Positions 34,958 to 43,522 are shown, numbered from the stretch's first letter. The stretch is DNA of 64,000 nt from W0P28-013 sp963659365 (GCA_963659365.1 CAVKTI010000006.1:1-64000); one strand, 5' to 3'. Made by a program: numbers and translations. Notes: generated by a model from the letters alone, not told the origin.

Positions 34958-36172
34958 TTAACTCTGCGTAATGTAATAGCCTTTGGCTGTCAGTATGTTG
35001 GTCAGTTCCGTTTTCCGCTCCAGTAGTGTGGTGGCATCGGGCTTTGTACCATCGTCGTTGTAACAGGCGTTGTAGGCGGTTTTGGCAATGTAGCAGTTCA
35101 CACTGCCAAAGCCCGCCGCCTTTCGGTCGTACGCTCCTTTCGCCACTGCCAATAGCGAAGCATAGCGCAACGCTGTCGCTCCACGCAAGTCGATGTACGA
35201 GATTGCGCCCATATTCTGCAACGCCACAATCGCGCTTGCTTCCACCTCTTCCAAGGTGTGATTGCCTATAATGCTTTGTAGCGCAGTGCAGTTGTAGAGC
35301 ATCTGATTCATATTTGTTACTTTCGCGGTGTCCCAGTTTGTGGTGTCGATTCGCCTCAACGCCGAGCAGCCATAGAACATACTCGACATATCCGTTACCT
35401 TTGCGGTATTCCAGTTTGCGACATCTAATGCCGTCAGTTGGCTGCAGTTTGCGAATGTGCCTCCCATATTCACTACATTACCCACATTCCATTTGCTGAC
35501 ATCGATTTCTTGCAACGACTGACACTGCCCAAATGTGTAGATCATTCTTGCAACATTGCCCACATTCCACTCCGATACATTCAACGCCGTTAGCGCAGCG
35601 CACCCATTGAATAGTTGCGATATATCGGCGACATTGCCCATTTCCCACCCCGACGCATCTACCGAGGTTAGTGCTGTGCACCCATCGAGGAGCAGTGCCA
35701 TGTTTGTTACCTTTGAGGTGTCCAAATGTGTTGCTTCGATAGATGTCAGTTGCTCGCAATGATAGAGCATTGAGTGCCAATCGGTCTGCGTTTGCAAATA
35801 ATCAACCACAATTTGAGGCAACTGCTCGAAAGTAGAAAAAGCGAACTTTATGCCGTCGGCTTCTATCTTGATCGGTACGGCGACCTCTATTGTTGCTTTG
35901 CTTATGGCATCGGCGGCGGTGGGTGTTATTTCGTATGTGCCGTTGGCGGTGTAGGTGGCGTTGATTTCTTCGACTGAAGATGACACGCTGGCTGTAACCG
36001 ACACGCTGCTCAATGTGTAGCCGTCATCGGGTGTTACCTTGTACTGCCCATTTTCGGTTACCTCCAGCGACTTGTACTGCGTTGGTTGGCGGTCGGTGAG
36101 TGCGACCTCGACCTGCAGTTCCTGTGTGGTATCGAACTGTACATTTATGGTGTCGATTAACTCTGCTGTCAT
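34958..36172 (-). CDS. BspA-type leucine-rich repeat protein
   Basis: A 404-residue protein. The N-terminal 130 residues look like a beta-rich base. At about 155-300 there are five to six near-exact repeats of 26 residues with the pattern L..LD.S.W....V..M...F..C, the DUF285/BspA repeat known from Bacteroidota and Mycoplasma surface adhesins. A C-terminal cap follows. There is no signal peptide. Placement among late phage genes suggests a virion tail tip or fibre that binds host surface glycans or proteins; that role is inference. Confidence 0.8.
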   Translation of the reverse strand: MTAELIDTINVQFDTTQELQVEVALTDRQPTQYKSLEVTENGQYKVTPDDGYTLSSVSVTASVSSSVEEINATYTANGTYEITPTAADAISKATIEVAVPIKIEADGIKFAFSTFEQLPQIVVDYLQTQTDWHSMLYHCEQLTSIEATHLDTSKVTNMALLLDGCTALTSVDASGWEMGNVADISQLFNGCAALTALNVSEWNVGNVARMIYTFGQCQSLQEIDVSKWNVGNVVNMGGTFANCSQLTALDVANWNTAKVTDMSSMFYGCSALRRIDTTNWDTAKVTNMNQMLYNCTALQSIIGNHTLEEVEASAIVALQNMGAISYIDLRGATALRYASLLAVAKGAYDRKAAGFGSVNCYIAKTAYNACYNDDGTKPDATTLLERKTELTNILTAKGYYITQS

Positions 36173-36176
36173 GGCG

Positions 36177-36518
36177 TTATGCGTTTATGGAGGTAGAGCG
36201 TACGGTAGCGAATGCGTCATCGTATTTCATCTGCTGCTGCGAGGTGGTGTCGTACACCTCGAATATCGCATTGCCTGTTTTGAGGGCAGCGGTCTGTTCA
36301 GGTGTAAAATCGAACAAGCAAGCGGCAGTGGTAGTGGTTACGCCATTCTGCGTTGTTTCTACCGCCTCGGCATCGGCAGTAGCGGTAGCACGGTACTCTT
36401 CTTTTCTTGCGTTGTAATAGAGTACGGCGGTGTAGTTTGTCCCTGCTACCAACCCGCTGCCATGCACGCGTATTTTGCAGTGTATGCCTTTGTTGATGAT
36501 ATTTTGCGTATTTGCCAT
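36177..36518 (-). CDS. Phage structural protein, beta-rich
   Basis: A 113-residue protein, polar and beta-strand rich, with no motif I recognise. It lies between the BspA-type protein and a membrane protein, with gaps of 4 and 1 nt, so it is part of the late operon. It could be a fibre-associated or base protein. No signal peptide. Confidence 0.5.
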   Translation of the reverse strand: MANTQNIINKGIHCKIRVHGSGLVAGTNYTAVLYYNARKEEYRATATADAEAVETTQNGVTTTTAACLFDFTPEQTAALKTGNAIFEVYDTTSQQQMKYDDAFATVRSTSINA

Positions 36519-36519
36519 A

Positions 36520-36897
36520 TCAATTCTCCTTTTCTTTTTTTTGCGTTTTGATAGTAGTGGTGGCTATCGGACATTCGATGCGTGTGCGATTTTTGCAGCC
36601 AGCGCGTGTACACGAGTAGTCTTTGATGGTCGCTTGCAGAACGAGCAGTTGGTTTGTTAGCGTGTGTTGCTGCTTATAGAGTTCGTCCACCTTATCAGAG
36701 AGCCGTCGGTTTTCCGACTTCACTTCCTGATACAACTCTTTCCACTGCGCAATTTCGTTGCTTTCGCTTTCCTGTTTCTTGATTTCCACCTCAACCTCTT
36801 TCATCGCACGGTTTTGTTTGAAAAAGATAATGCTTCCACCTCCTACTGCTGCAAGCAGCGAGCAGATAGCCGTTACAATTACATTCAGCCACTCCAT
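36520..36897 (-). CDS. Single-helix membrane protein with coiled coil (holin/spanin-like)
   Basis: A 125-residue protein, started at ATG 36897. It has one N-terminal transmembrane helix (about residues 4-26), then a charged coiled coil (EVEIKKQESES to DELYKQQHTL), then a Cys-rich tail with C..AGC.....C. This type II layout (N-in, coiled coil in the periplasm) matches an inner-membrane spanin or a small holin. The u-spanin candidate gene is adjacent, 5 nt away. Confidence 0.6.
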   Translation of the reverse strand: MEWLNVIVTAICSLLAAVGGGSIIFFKQNRAMKEVEVEIKKQESESNEIAQWKELYQEVKSENRRLSDKVDELYKQQHTLTNQLLVLQATIKDYSCTRAGCKNRTRIECPIATTTIKTQKKEKEN

Positions 36898-36902
36898 ACA
36901 CA

Positions 36903-37397
36903 CTACCTCCGCAAATAAAATTTGATGACTATCCGTGCTGCCAAGTAGAGTACGATTGCCGAGAGTAGCAGCCAAAATCCGCGCGTGCAGTTACGATAGA
37001 ATGTTGGTACTACCTTTTGCACCAGTGTCTGCGTGGTGTGTGTGCTATCGCGAATGGTAGTTTCTGTGCGCAGTGCGTTGAGCAAGCGTTGCAGACTGTC
37101 GGCTTTGCAGTCGATACGCAGTGCCGTCTGTCCGCCAGCCGTGCTGTGCAGTTGCAGTTCGAGTGCGAGGCGTTTGCCCTGTGCCTCGGTGAGTTGTGCA
37201 ATGAGTACATTTCCTGCGCTGTCGCAACGGAGCAACGCCTCCAGCGTGGCGGTGTCGGGCACAATGGTGATGATAGTGTCGGTACGCACTACCTCGCGCA
37301 CTACCTCGCGTGTGCTTTCTTGCACGGCTGGCGCAACGCTACGACAGGAGGCAAAAAAGAGAATAAGAAATATATAAAAAAGCGTGCAGCGTCTCAT
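36903..37397 (-). CDS. Candidate u-spanin (lipoprotein with C-terminal helix)
   Basis: A 164-residue protein with both halves of a unimolecular spanin: an N-terminal lipoprotein signal with lipobox FASC (Cys18) to hold the outer membrane, and a C-terminal transmembrane helix (about residues 140-157) to hold the inner membrane. Between them is a helical periplasmic stretch of about 120 residues. Such proteins fuse the two membranes at lysis. It stands in the lysis block close to the M15 endolysin. No sequence family is recognised; the call rests on layout. Confidence 0.75.
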   Translation of the reverse strand: MRRCTLFYIFLILFFASCRSVAPAVQESTREVVREVVRTDTIITIVPDTATLEALLRCDSAGNVLIAQLTEAQGKRLALELQLHSTAGGQTALRIDCKADSLQRLLNALRTETTIRDSTHTTQTLVQKVVPTFYRNCTRGFWLLLSAIVLYLAARIVIKFYLRR

Positions 37398-37411
37398 TTT
37401 TTTGCTACTTA

Positions 37412-37443
37412 TTTGCTCGATTCAAAAATTGTTACTACCTTTG
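37412..37443 (+). promoter_or_regulatory. Promoter of the prophage small RNA
   Basis: TTTG at 37412-37415, a 20-nt spacer and TACCTTTG at 37436-37443 match the consensus perfectly. It points right, against the surrounding minus-strand late genes. Confidence 0.8.
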
Positions 37444-37448
37444 TGGCA

Positions 37449-37536
37449 GGTGTTGAGAGACCTCTCAACACCATTAGATGATGAGAGCCTTTTCTCATTT
37501 TCTATTGATAGCGAGAGTGCTTCTCGCTATCTTTTT
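37449..37536 (+). ncRNA. Candidate prophage small RNA, about 88 nt
   Basis: The promoter would start transcription at about 37449, exactly where the first hairpin begins. The RNA folds into three stems in a row: GGTGTTGAGA/TCTCAACACC (10 bp, 37449-37472), ATGAGA/TCTCAT (37481-37498), and GATAGCGAGA/TCTCGCTATC (10 bp, 37507-37531) followed by five Ts. Each stem contains GAGA/TCTC. No protein of any length fits inside. It lies between the u-spanin and fibre genes, opposite in direction, and its tail touches the fibre stop codon. Confidence 0.75.
37507..37536 (+). terminator. Terminator of the small RNA
   Basis: A perfect 10-bp stem with a 5-nt loop (GTGCT) is followed directly by TTTTT. Opposite-strand reading lacks the T-run, so it is oriented with the small RNA. 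Confidence 0.85.
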
Positions 37537-38446
37537 AATATGCCCAACGCCCAACTGTGAAGCGTGGAATAGCGTATTGTGGGTCACTCAATTTTTCAAT
37601 ATCATACCATCTTTTTATGGCAAATGGCAGTATTGGTGCTTTAATTATATGAAGGCTACCATCGGTCGCAGTGTATTTGATGGATACTTCCAATCCAAGT
37701 TTCACATTTTTGGATATCATAAAATCTTTTCTGAGTTTCCAATCAAATTTTTGAAAGAATGTATGATCACTAAAAGTTTTGGTATGATTCCCTACTTGAT
37801 AATTATACCATCCATCGATATACTGTCCTTGGAAAAAGCAAATCCGAGTGCTGCCCTTGCCTCTATTTGTACACTCCAAATCCTCGCCGAGGTTTCGAGG
37901 TGCGCGATATGTGCCAGGATAATCATAGTATTCTTGGGAATCTTTCATGCCCTTCACCCGAATAACGAAACGACGAAAAGTGTCAGAATCTCTTGTCCCT
38001 TCTAATTGTATTGAGCTATTGCAAACAACATCTACATCTGTCCATTTTCCGCGCCGAAAATGGATATCTATTTCAGCATCATCATATGTATATCTTGTTG
38101 TCCCATTAGTGCTTCGCATCAGACTGAAATCGAAAGTCATTCGGTTGAAATGTTCGTAAGAAAATGGCATTTGAACATACAGCTGCCTCTTTTTGAATAG
38201 TAATTGAATTTGGTTCAGTTCTTTTTGTATGTATGCCAGTTCATTGAGAACGGCTATGTTGGTTTTGTTGGTCGCTATGTTGGCTGCATTCGTAGCGATA
38301 GCGGTTTTGTTGGTCGCTATGTTGGTTTTGTTGGTATTGATGAGCGGCAGTAGGGTTTGCTGCCCATAGCGCAGAGCCTCTTCGGCGGTGCTTTGTGCGC
38401 TTTCAGCCGTAGCCCCAAAACTGACTTTTACATTGATGTCTGCCAT
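37535..38446 (-). CDS. Tail fibre / receptor-binding protein
   Basis: A 303-residue protein. After an N-terminal anchor (residues 1-30), there is a 7-residue repeat of the type NIATNKT (residues about 37-63), typical of trimeric coiled coils in phage fibres. The rest is a beta-rich C-terminal domain with many aromatic residues that probably binds the receptor. The stop overlaps the small-RNA terminator tail by 2 nt. Confidence 0.75.
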   Translation of the reverse strand: MADINVKVSFGATAESAQSTAEEALRYGQQTLLPLINTNKTNIATNKTAIATNAANIATNKTNIAVLNELAYIQKELNQIQLLFKKRQLYVQMPFSYEHFNRMTFDFSLMRSTNGTTRYTYDDAEIDIHFRRGKWTDVDVVCNSSIQLEGTRDSDTFRRFVIRVKGMKDSQEYYDYPGTYRAPRNLGEDLECTNRGKGSTRICFFQGQYIDGWYNYQVGNHTKTFSDHTFFQKFDWKLRKDFMISKNVKLGLEVSIKYTATDGSLHIIKAPILPFAIKRWYDIEKLSDPQYAIPRFTVGRWAY

Positions 38447-38448
38447 AG

Positions 38449-38799
38449 TTATGTTTCCTGTTTAATGGGGGCGTAGAGTATTTGCACGCCCGTAGTTAGC
38501 GATTTGATGCACTTATAAACGCCAGTGCTGTTGTACACATAGATATCCAAGAGCAACGCGCCGCTCATCTGTTTCGTATCGTCGGAGAGCAGCCGCCCTG
38601 TGTAGGTCTTTTTGTCGCTACTCAAGGTGATTTTGCCATAGCCGTCGGTGGTTGTGCTATTAAATTTGGCAATGAAACTTGTATGTGTATAAAAATAGAC
38701 GACCACGCCTGCGAATGGCGACCAATCCTTTACTTGCGCCCCTGTTAGCTTCTCTATTTCCAACGAAAAGTCGATATTTTCGCCTTGGTATCGTATCAT
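38449..38799 (-). CDS. Small beta-sandwich tail-associated protein
   Basis: A 116-residue, beta-rich protein without a recognised family. It begins 12 nt after a strong terminator hairpin that follows the tail tube gene, and is followed 2 nt later by the fibre gene. It is probably a fibre adaptor or accessory structural protein. Confidence 0.5.
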   Translation of the reverse strand: MIRYQGENIDFSLEIEKLTGAQVKDWSPFAGVVVYFYTHTSFIAKFNSTTTDGYGKITLSSDKKTYTGRLLSDDTKQMSGALLLDIYVYNSTGVYKCIKSLTTGVQILYAPIKQET

Positions 38800-38810
38800 A
38801 GTCGTAAGTG

Positions 38811-38854
38811 AAAAAGTAGCAGGGGGAGGCGCGATTTCTACCTCCCCTCGCTAC
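38811..38854 (-). terminator. Terminator after the tail tube gene
   Basis: On the minus strand, GTAGCGAGGGGAGG pairs with CCTCCCCCTGCTAC (14-bp stem with small mismatches), then TTTTT. It would cut transcription after the capsid/tube genes and lower fibre expression. Confidence 0.8.
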
Positions 38855-38862
38855 GGATTGAG

Positions 38863-39465
38863 TTACTCTTTTGTTTGAGTGTTTTCGGCGCGTTCCCAGC
38901 AGCCCTCGAAGTACTTGGCAAGCGGTTCGAGCGGTGCAATGTCGGGTTTGTTTTTCGATTTCCAAGTGGCAGTTACATTCCATACCACCGCCGAGGTGAG
39001 GTCTTGCTCTACTGGCGCAATGGCTTGAATGTTGGCTGGTTTGTCGGCAAAATGGAGCAGCGTTTCGGTGCGCCAAATTACTTTCCAGTGTGTGCTTTCG
39101 GCTGATTCGTAGAACGCCTTGTTGCCGCTGAACGATGGGTCTTTGAACGACAGGGTGTAGAGGTAGCCAAGCAGACGGTTTTCGGCATCGCCATAGCCGT
39201 CGCCAGTTTGTGCTGCACCGCCGTCGAATGTACCAGTCGTTTCGCTGATAAGGTGCAATTGCCCAGCCTCGATGAGTCCCTCGAACAGAGTCTGCGCTTG
39301 GTCAGACGCTTCATTCTTGAGTGCATCAATGAGTTCGGTGAGATTGACAGAGCCGTCGACGAGCGCAACGCCGCGCACGCGACCGAGTTCACGACCGCAG
39401 GGGTCGCATACATGGATTAGTTGTTCTCCAGAAACATCTCCACAAGTGATTCTTTGTAATGACAT
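38863..39465 (-). CDS. Probable major tail (tube) protein
   Basis: A 200-residue protein with alternating beta strands and no signal peptide. It follows the head-tail connector genes directly and is followed by a strong terminator, as expected for an abundant structural protein. I do not recognise its family from sequence alone, so the tail tube role is from position and size. Confidence 0.55.
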   Translation of the reverse strand: MSLQRITCGDVSGEQLIHVCDPCGRELGRVRGVALVDGSVNLTELIDALKNEASDQAQTLFEGLIEAGQLHLISETTGTFDGGAAQTGDGYGDAENRLLGYLYTLSFKDPSFSGNKAFYESAESTHWKVIWRTETLLHFADKPANIQAIAPVEQDLTSAVVWNVTATWKSKNKPDIAPLEPLAKYFEGCWERAENTQTKE

Positions 39466-39478
39466 AGTGTTTTGGTTT

Positions 39479-39988
39479 TTAGTCGCACCATGGTTTGTAG
39501 GTGCTGGTTATACGATAATTGATTTTGAAAAGGTAGTATTCGGGCGATATGAAATAGGATACTCCCACATACTCCGAAGCGAATATCTGCAACGCCGCAA
39601 AGTCGCTCTGCACGAGGCTGCACTGCATTTGATTTGCAATGGATTGGCGTGCAGCACGCTCTGCCTCGAAAGGCGATAGACTCGCCCTTTTGCCAAACAC
39701 AATGAGCGACATATCCGCTGTAGCAAAATACCCTTTGCCGCTGCCATACGAGGCAGTGGTATCTTCTTGATAGGTGATACCGTTGAGGCGGTGGTAGAGC
39801 GTTACATCGTGCTTGTCGGTTTCGCCCCACACGCTGATACACTCCCCATTGGGCAACACCAAGGCTGGAAATGTAACCTCTTCGTCGCTGCGCATACTGA
39901 CCGACTCGGCGAGGGCGTATGCCTTGAGGTCGAGTTTTGGCAGAACGGCTGCAATGTTGCTGTTGATTTTTTCGATTATTTCCTGCAT
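39479..39988 (-). CDS. Head-tail connector / tail completion protein
   Basis: A 169-residue protein, started at ATG 39988 (13-nt overlap with the gene upstream). It has no clear motif. Position between the virion-morphogenesis protein and the probable tail tube fits a tail completion or neck protein. Confidence 0.5.
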   Translation of the reverse strand: MQEIIEKINSNIAAVLPKLDLKAYALAESVSMRSDEEVTFPALVLPNGECISVWGETDKHDVTLYHRLNGITYQEDTTASYGSGKGYFATADMSLIVFGKRASLSPFEAERAARQSIANQMQCSLVQSDFAALQIFASEYVGVSYFISPEYYLFKINYRITSTYKPWCD

Positions 39989-40416
39989 ACTTTGGTAATG
40001 AAATCGTCGGCAATTTGTTTGACAAGTGCGCGTTCCTCGGCGGTTGGCGCAAAAATGGGCTTTTTGTAGGTATCCTCGCACCAGCGGGCTTTCTGCATAT
40101 TCTCCATAGTATTGAAGCCGATGCCGTAGCCGTTGGCGATTGGATAGACCTCGTAACTATCCTCCATTGCGCGCGTAAGCGACAAGATGACTTTGGTATT
40201 CGTGCCGCGCTTGGCTTTGATACGCATGCGCATATAGGCTGGCGTGTATGTACCGATAGGTGCACCGCTGCTATCTTTGCCCTGTGTATGTATGCGTTCG
40301 CGCATTACCGCCATAAGGCTGACGGCTTGGAGGCGCGTCATCTTATCTCTTTGCAACTCGGTCAGCGTGAGAGCGACCGTGTTGAGGACAGTGGGCAGGT
40401 TGGTAGAGTAGGTCAT
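39976..40416 (-). CDS. Phage virion morphogenesis / HK97 gp10-like protein
   Basis: A 146-residue basic protein. The segment RERIHTQGKDSSGAPIGTYTPAY resembles the conserved G.P.G.Y loop of neck proteins of the Mu gpG / HK97 gp10 type. It overlaps the connector gene by 4 nt. Role in the neck is inferred from family and position. Confidence 0.65.
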   Translation of the reverse strand: MTYSTNLPTVLNTVALTLTELQRDKMTRLQAVSLMAVMRERIHTQGKDSSGAPIGTYTPAYMRMRIKAKRGTNTKVILSLTRAMEDSYEVYPIANGYGIGFNTMENMQKARWCEDTYKKPIFAPTAEERALVKQIADDFITKVCRK

Positions 40417-40934
40417 AATATCGGTGTGCTGTAAGTTACGAGTTGGTGCGATTCGGGGTGTTCCTCTTCACCAAAGCATTCGGAGGCGTGAATATCGATG
40501 CCGTTGACCGCCGTGGTGAGTTCCTTGGCGAACTGGTCTTCGAAATAGGCACGCAACTCCTTGCTCTTGGTGCGGTCGATGGTTGCCGCATTGATACGCG
40601 ATGAAGCGCGGCGGGTGAGCATGACCTCTGCCCCAAGGAGATACCACAATGCGGTTGCGAGTATCTCCTTGTTGCTGAGAATCAAACATTCACACAATCC
40701 TATATCTGTTACCTTATGGCACTTATTGACCTCCGAGATGAAGAGGGTGCGGAACTTGAGTATGCCCCGCCACTCGATACGCGACCAAGTGTCGGTCTCG
40801 TCCTCGTCGGTGCGGCTGATGTCCTCGAGCAGGGATACGGAGATATCGGGTAGCGCGTCAATGTACAACCCGCTGGGGGCTTCGGTTGACCCGCCACTGA
40901 TAAGTCCGATATATCCTTTCAACTCGTCGAGCAT
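40413..40934 (-). CDS. Head-tail connector protein
   Basis: A 173-residue protein directly after the capsid gene (4 nt gap). It has helical stretches with an Arg-rich RRASSRINAA segment and no signal. Position and size match the adaptor (gp6-like) proteins that form the portal-side ring; the family is not certain. Confidence 0.55.
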   Translation of the reverse strand: MLDELKGYIGLISGGSTEAPSGLYIDALPDISVSLLEDISRTDEDETDTWSRIEWRGILKFRTLFISEVNKCHKVTDIGLCECLILSNKEILATALWYLLGAEVMLTRRASSRINAATIDRTKSKELRAYFEDQFAKELTTAVNGIDIHASECFGEEEHPESHQLVTYSTPIL

Positions 40935-40938
40935 AGTT

Positions 40939-42030
40939 TTAGGCTTGTTCTGCTGCGATATAGTGGAACGAGCCGTTTACGCCCTTGAGTACATCCGTTG
41001 CGGCGAATGCGTCGTTCGGTGCGGAGAACAAGCCGTAGTGCTTCGATACGATGAGTTTCCAACCGCGTGCTTGCGATACCTCGCCCTCTGCATCGTACTC
41101 GGGGCAGTCAACATACTTGAGTTGGCAGTCGAACACAAGCGAGGTGAGTGCGCCGTCCAACTCGACAGGTACGGGCAATGTAAAGAAGACGCTGCCTGCT
41201 TTCTCGCCTGCGAATGCGCCGACATAGCGATTCCAATCCACAAAGCCGATTGTGCCTTTGGCGAATGCGCCGAAGTGGTCTTTACCCCATCCCGTGATGG
41301 TGCGGGGGTCGTAGTAGGCATTGAGCGGCAGAGCGGCAATACCCTCGCTATCCGTACCCGTTTTCAGCTTGTGGAAGATGTCGTAGCGGGTGATAAGTCC
41401 GTTGCCGCAGATAAGCAGTTTGTCGCTTACCTCGTTGATGAGGGCGTCCTCCATGAGTTTGACATAGCCCGTGCTGAAGTCTGCCGACTTGCCGAGGGTC
41501 AGTGTCTGGGCAGAGGTGGCAAGACTATAGGCGGCATTTGCTCCCCACTTGGTGGCTTGGGCGGCAATCAGGTTGCTGTCTATCTTACCAATCAAGCCGA
41601 TGAGTTTGGTGAGCAGCACCTCGTAGAGACCACGCATAAGCGGCGACTGTTGTGCATCGCCGAGTGCGAGGGTTTGGATTGCCTCCTCCTCGTATTGGCG
41701 CATCTCATCGTCGGAGATGAAAATACCAATCTTGGAGAAGAGCGGTTGGTCTATCTGATGTTCTTTCCAATCAGCAGAGAGCGGCGTATCGCAATCGTCG
41801 GTATCGGTGACCTCCGATTCGAGACCACGCTGCAGGTAGCGCAGTTTGATATTGCGCTTCAATCCCTTACGCAGTTCCTCGATGTTGTTGATTTCGGTGA
41901 CGGCGTTATTCTCCAGCAGCAAGCGCAGGAAGCCAGTGGGGGTGAGTTTGAGTTGCGGGTCGTTCTGCTTTGCCACAAGATTGAGGTTCTTGATAGTGGC
42001 TTGGGCAAACCCTGTGAGTGTGATAGGCAT
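40939..42030 (-). CDS. Major capsid protein
   Basis: A 363-residue protein between the scaffold and the connector genes. It has a helical N-terminal arm with many Leu/Asn, then a long beta/alpha mixed region with GKDHFGAFAKGTIGFVDWNR and a C-terminal domain, as in HK97-fold capsid proteins. I rely on size and position because no signature can be read by eye. The scaffold gene is separate, so no fused protease is expected. Confidence 0.7.
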   Translation of the reverse strand: MPITLTGFAQATIKNLNLVAKQNDPQLKLTPTGFLRLLLENNAVTEINNIEELRKGLKRNIKLRYLQRGLESEVTDTDDCDTPLSADWKEHQIDQPLFSKIGIFISDDEMRQYEEEAIQTLALGDAQQSPLMRGLYEVLLTKLIGLIGKIDSNLIAAQATKWGANAAYSLATSAQTLTLGKSADFSTGYVKLMEDALINEVSDKLLICGNGLITRYDIFHKLKTGTDSEGIAALPLNAYYDPRTITGWGKDHFGAFAKGTIGFVDWNRYVGAFAGEKAGSVFFTLPVPVELDGALTSLVFDCQLKYVDCPEYDAEGEVSQARGWKLIVSKHYGLFSAPNDAFAATDVLKGVNGSFHYIAAEQA

Positions 42031-42045
42031 AGTTGCTTATTGTTT

Positions 42046-42945
42046 TTATTGTTCGAGGTCGGCAATGGCGGCAGCAGCGGCTGCGTCGATATTGCCTGTG
42101 TCTACCGTCTTGCCGTTGGGCAGGGTGATAGACTTGGGTTGTTGAGGGGTGTAAGGCGCACCGCCTCCGTCGTTGGCTGGTTGTTCGGTGGACACCTCCA
42201 GCAGGTGCTTGTCGGCGAGGATACGATTGGCGAAATCGCTGAACGAGACGGGCTTGTATCCGCTATCGATAAAGTCGAGCGACGGGTTGTCGGTCTGCTT
42301 GAGGCGCAGCGTGCCGCCATCGTTGACAAGCGTGGCGTGCTGGTCTTGCAGGGCTTTGTCGATAAGAGCGCGGGCAATGGTGATATTGGTATCGCCGAGG
42401 TCTTGGTTGGCGTATCGCTTTCCGTTGAGTTCGAAATTGACCAACATATCGAGTTGCTGCTTGGCAGTGGCTTTCTTGTACTCGCTCAGTTCGGTGTCCT
42501 TGGCGGCGGTGATAGCAGCCAGTTGCTTCTGCAGGTCGGCGATGGTCTTGGTCAGTCGCGCATTCTCTTCGCCTTGGGTGGAGTGGTTGCTCTGCGCTCT
42601 CTTCTCGGTATCCGCAATACGGGCAGCGAGGACATTCTCGAGCAGGTCTATCTTCTTGTAGGTTGACGGCTCTGCCTGCATGCTGTCTGCGATGCCGTAT
42701 TTCTCGGCGAGGATGGCGAACTTGTCGTCGGCTGCCTTGAGGATAATCGGCTTGAGATGGTTGAGCACCTCTCGGTTGTTTTTCGCTCCATCGAGCGACA
42801 TAAGCCCCGTGTCGAAACGCTCTGCAAGGTCGTCGGTTATCTCGTGTTGGGCGAGTTCCTGCGACGAGAGCAGGTCGATGAGGGCGGGTTCGTTTTGCAC
42901 GCCAATCTTGGCTGCCAGTTTATTGAGTAAATCTCCGAGGGTCAT
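42046..42945 (-). CDS. Capsid scaffold protein
   Basis: A 299-residue protein with a strong coiled coil (about residues 95-160, e.g. NARLTKTIADLQKQLAAI) and acidic Ala-rich ends, typical of phage scaffolds. It precedes the capsid gene by 15 nt. No protease motif is visible. Confidence 0.7.
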   Translation of the reverse strand: MTLGDLLNKLAAKIGVQNEPALIDLLSSQELAQHEITDDLAERFDTGLMSLDGAKNNREVLNHLKPIILKAADDKFAILAEKYGIADSMQAEPSTYKKIDLLENVLAARIADTEKRAQSNHSTQGEENARLTKTIADLQKQLAAITAAKDTELSEYKKATAKQQLDMLVNFELNGKRYANQDLGDTNITIARALIDKALQDQHATLVNDGGTLRLKQTDNPSLDFIDSGYKPVSFSDFANRILADKHLLEVSTEQPANDGGGAPYTPQQPKSITLPNGKTVDTGNIDAAAAAAIADLEQ

Positions 42946-42971
42946 GTTAATGACGAATTATGAGTGATGAA

Positions 42972-43373
42972 TTATTCTTTGGCGGTGTCGGCTGTCTTGC
43001 GGGTCTTGGCGAGTTCCTTGCGCAGGTCGTTGATGACCCGCTCTCCCTCGGCAACCTCCGCTTCGGTGGTAGCTAATTTCTCGCGCAACTCGGCAATGGT
43101 CTGCTGCGCTTGGTCGGCTTGGGACTGGAGGTCGGCACGGGCTTGCTGCGCCTCGGCTACCTCTTTTTGCAGGCGAGCGATTTCGGCGGCTTGGTCTGCG
43201 CTGGCGGCAGGCTGCTTATCCGCAGGACGCTCGTTTGGCTCGACGGCATATACCTCCTCATCGGTCGGGGTCTCTATCTTCGCCCCCTGTGCGATGTAGA
43301 AGTTCTTAAGGCTCGCGAGTACGATACGCGGGGAGGTCTCTCCCTTGGGCGTTACTTTGATGAACTTAGACAT
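42972..43373 (-). CDS. Coiled-coil phage head protein
   Basis: A 133-residue protein with a basic N-terminal head (residues 1-45) and a long continuous coiled coil (about 60-125, Ala/Glu/Gln rich). It is the first gene of the head operon under its own promoter. It may assist scaffolding or capsid maturation. Unknown family. Confidence 0.55.
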   Translation of the reverse strand: MSKFIKVTPKGETSPRIVLASLKNFYIAQGAKIETPTDEEVYAVEPNERPADKQPAASADQAAEIARLQKEVAEAQQARADLQSQADQAQQTIAELREKLATTEAEVAEGERVINDLRKELAKTRKTADTAKE

Positions 43374-43401
43374 GATGTAATAAGATTTATTATTCTGCGT
43401 G

Positions 43402-43433
43402 CAAAATTACGAATAAAAAACTATACTAACAAA
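43402..43433 (-). promoter_or_regulatory. Promoter of the head operon
   Basis: Read on the minus strand: TTTG (43433-43430), a 20-nt spacer, TAATTTTG (43409-43402). It lies 29 nt ahead of the coiled-coil gene. This full-consensus site should let host RNA polymerase start the capsid-tail tube block without read-through. Confidence 0.8.
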
Positions 43434-43471
43434 TAATTTCTATTTTTGGCGTGTATTTTTTTTGTGCGCAC

Positions 43472-43502
43472 TTGCACGGGTGGGATAAATGGTGTATCTT
43501 TG
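43472..43502 (+). promoter_or_regulatory. Upstream promoter of the ADP-ribosylglycohydrolase operon
   Basis: TTG at 43472-43474 (within ACTTGCA), a 20-nt spacer and TATCTTTG at 43495-43502. It is back to back with the head-operon promoter. Confidence 0.8.
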
Positions 43503-43522
43503 CCAGCAAAGCACGATAATAC

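Noticed and set aside
37478..38005. 175-residue plus-strand frame with a hydrophobic start
   Set aside because: It begins inside the small-RNA hairpins and then runs antisense through the fibre gene, whose frame is well supported.
40561..42666. 701-residue plus-strand frame
   Set aside because: Shadow of capsid, scaffold and connector genes; no motif, no leader, opposite to the operon.
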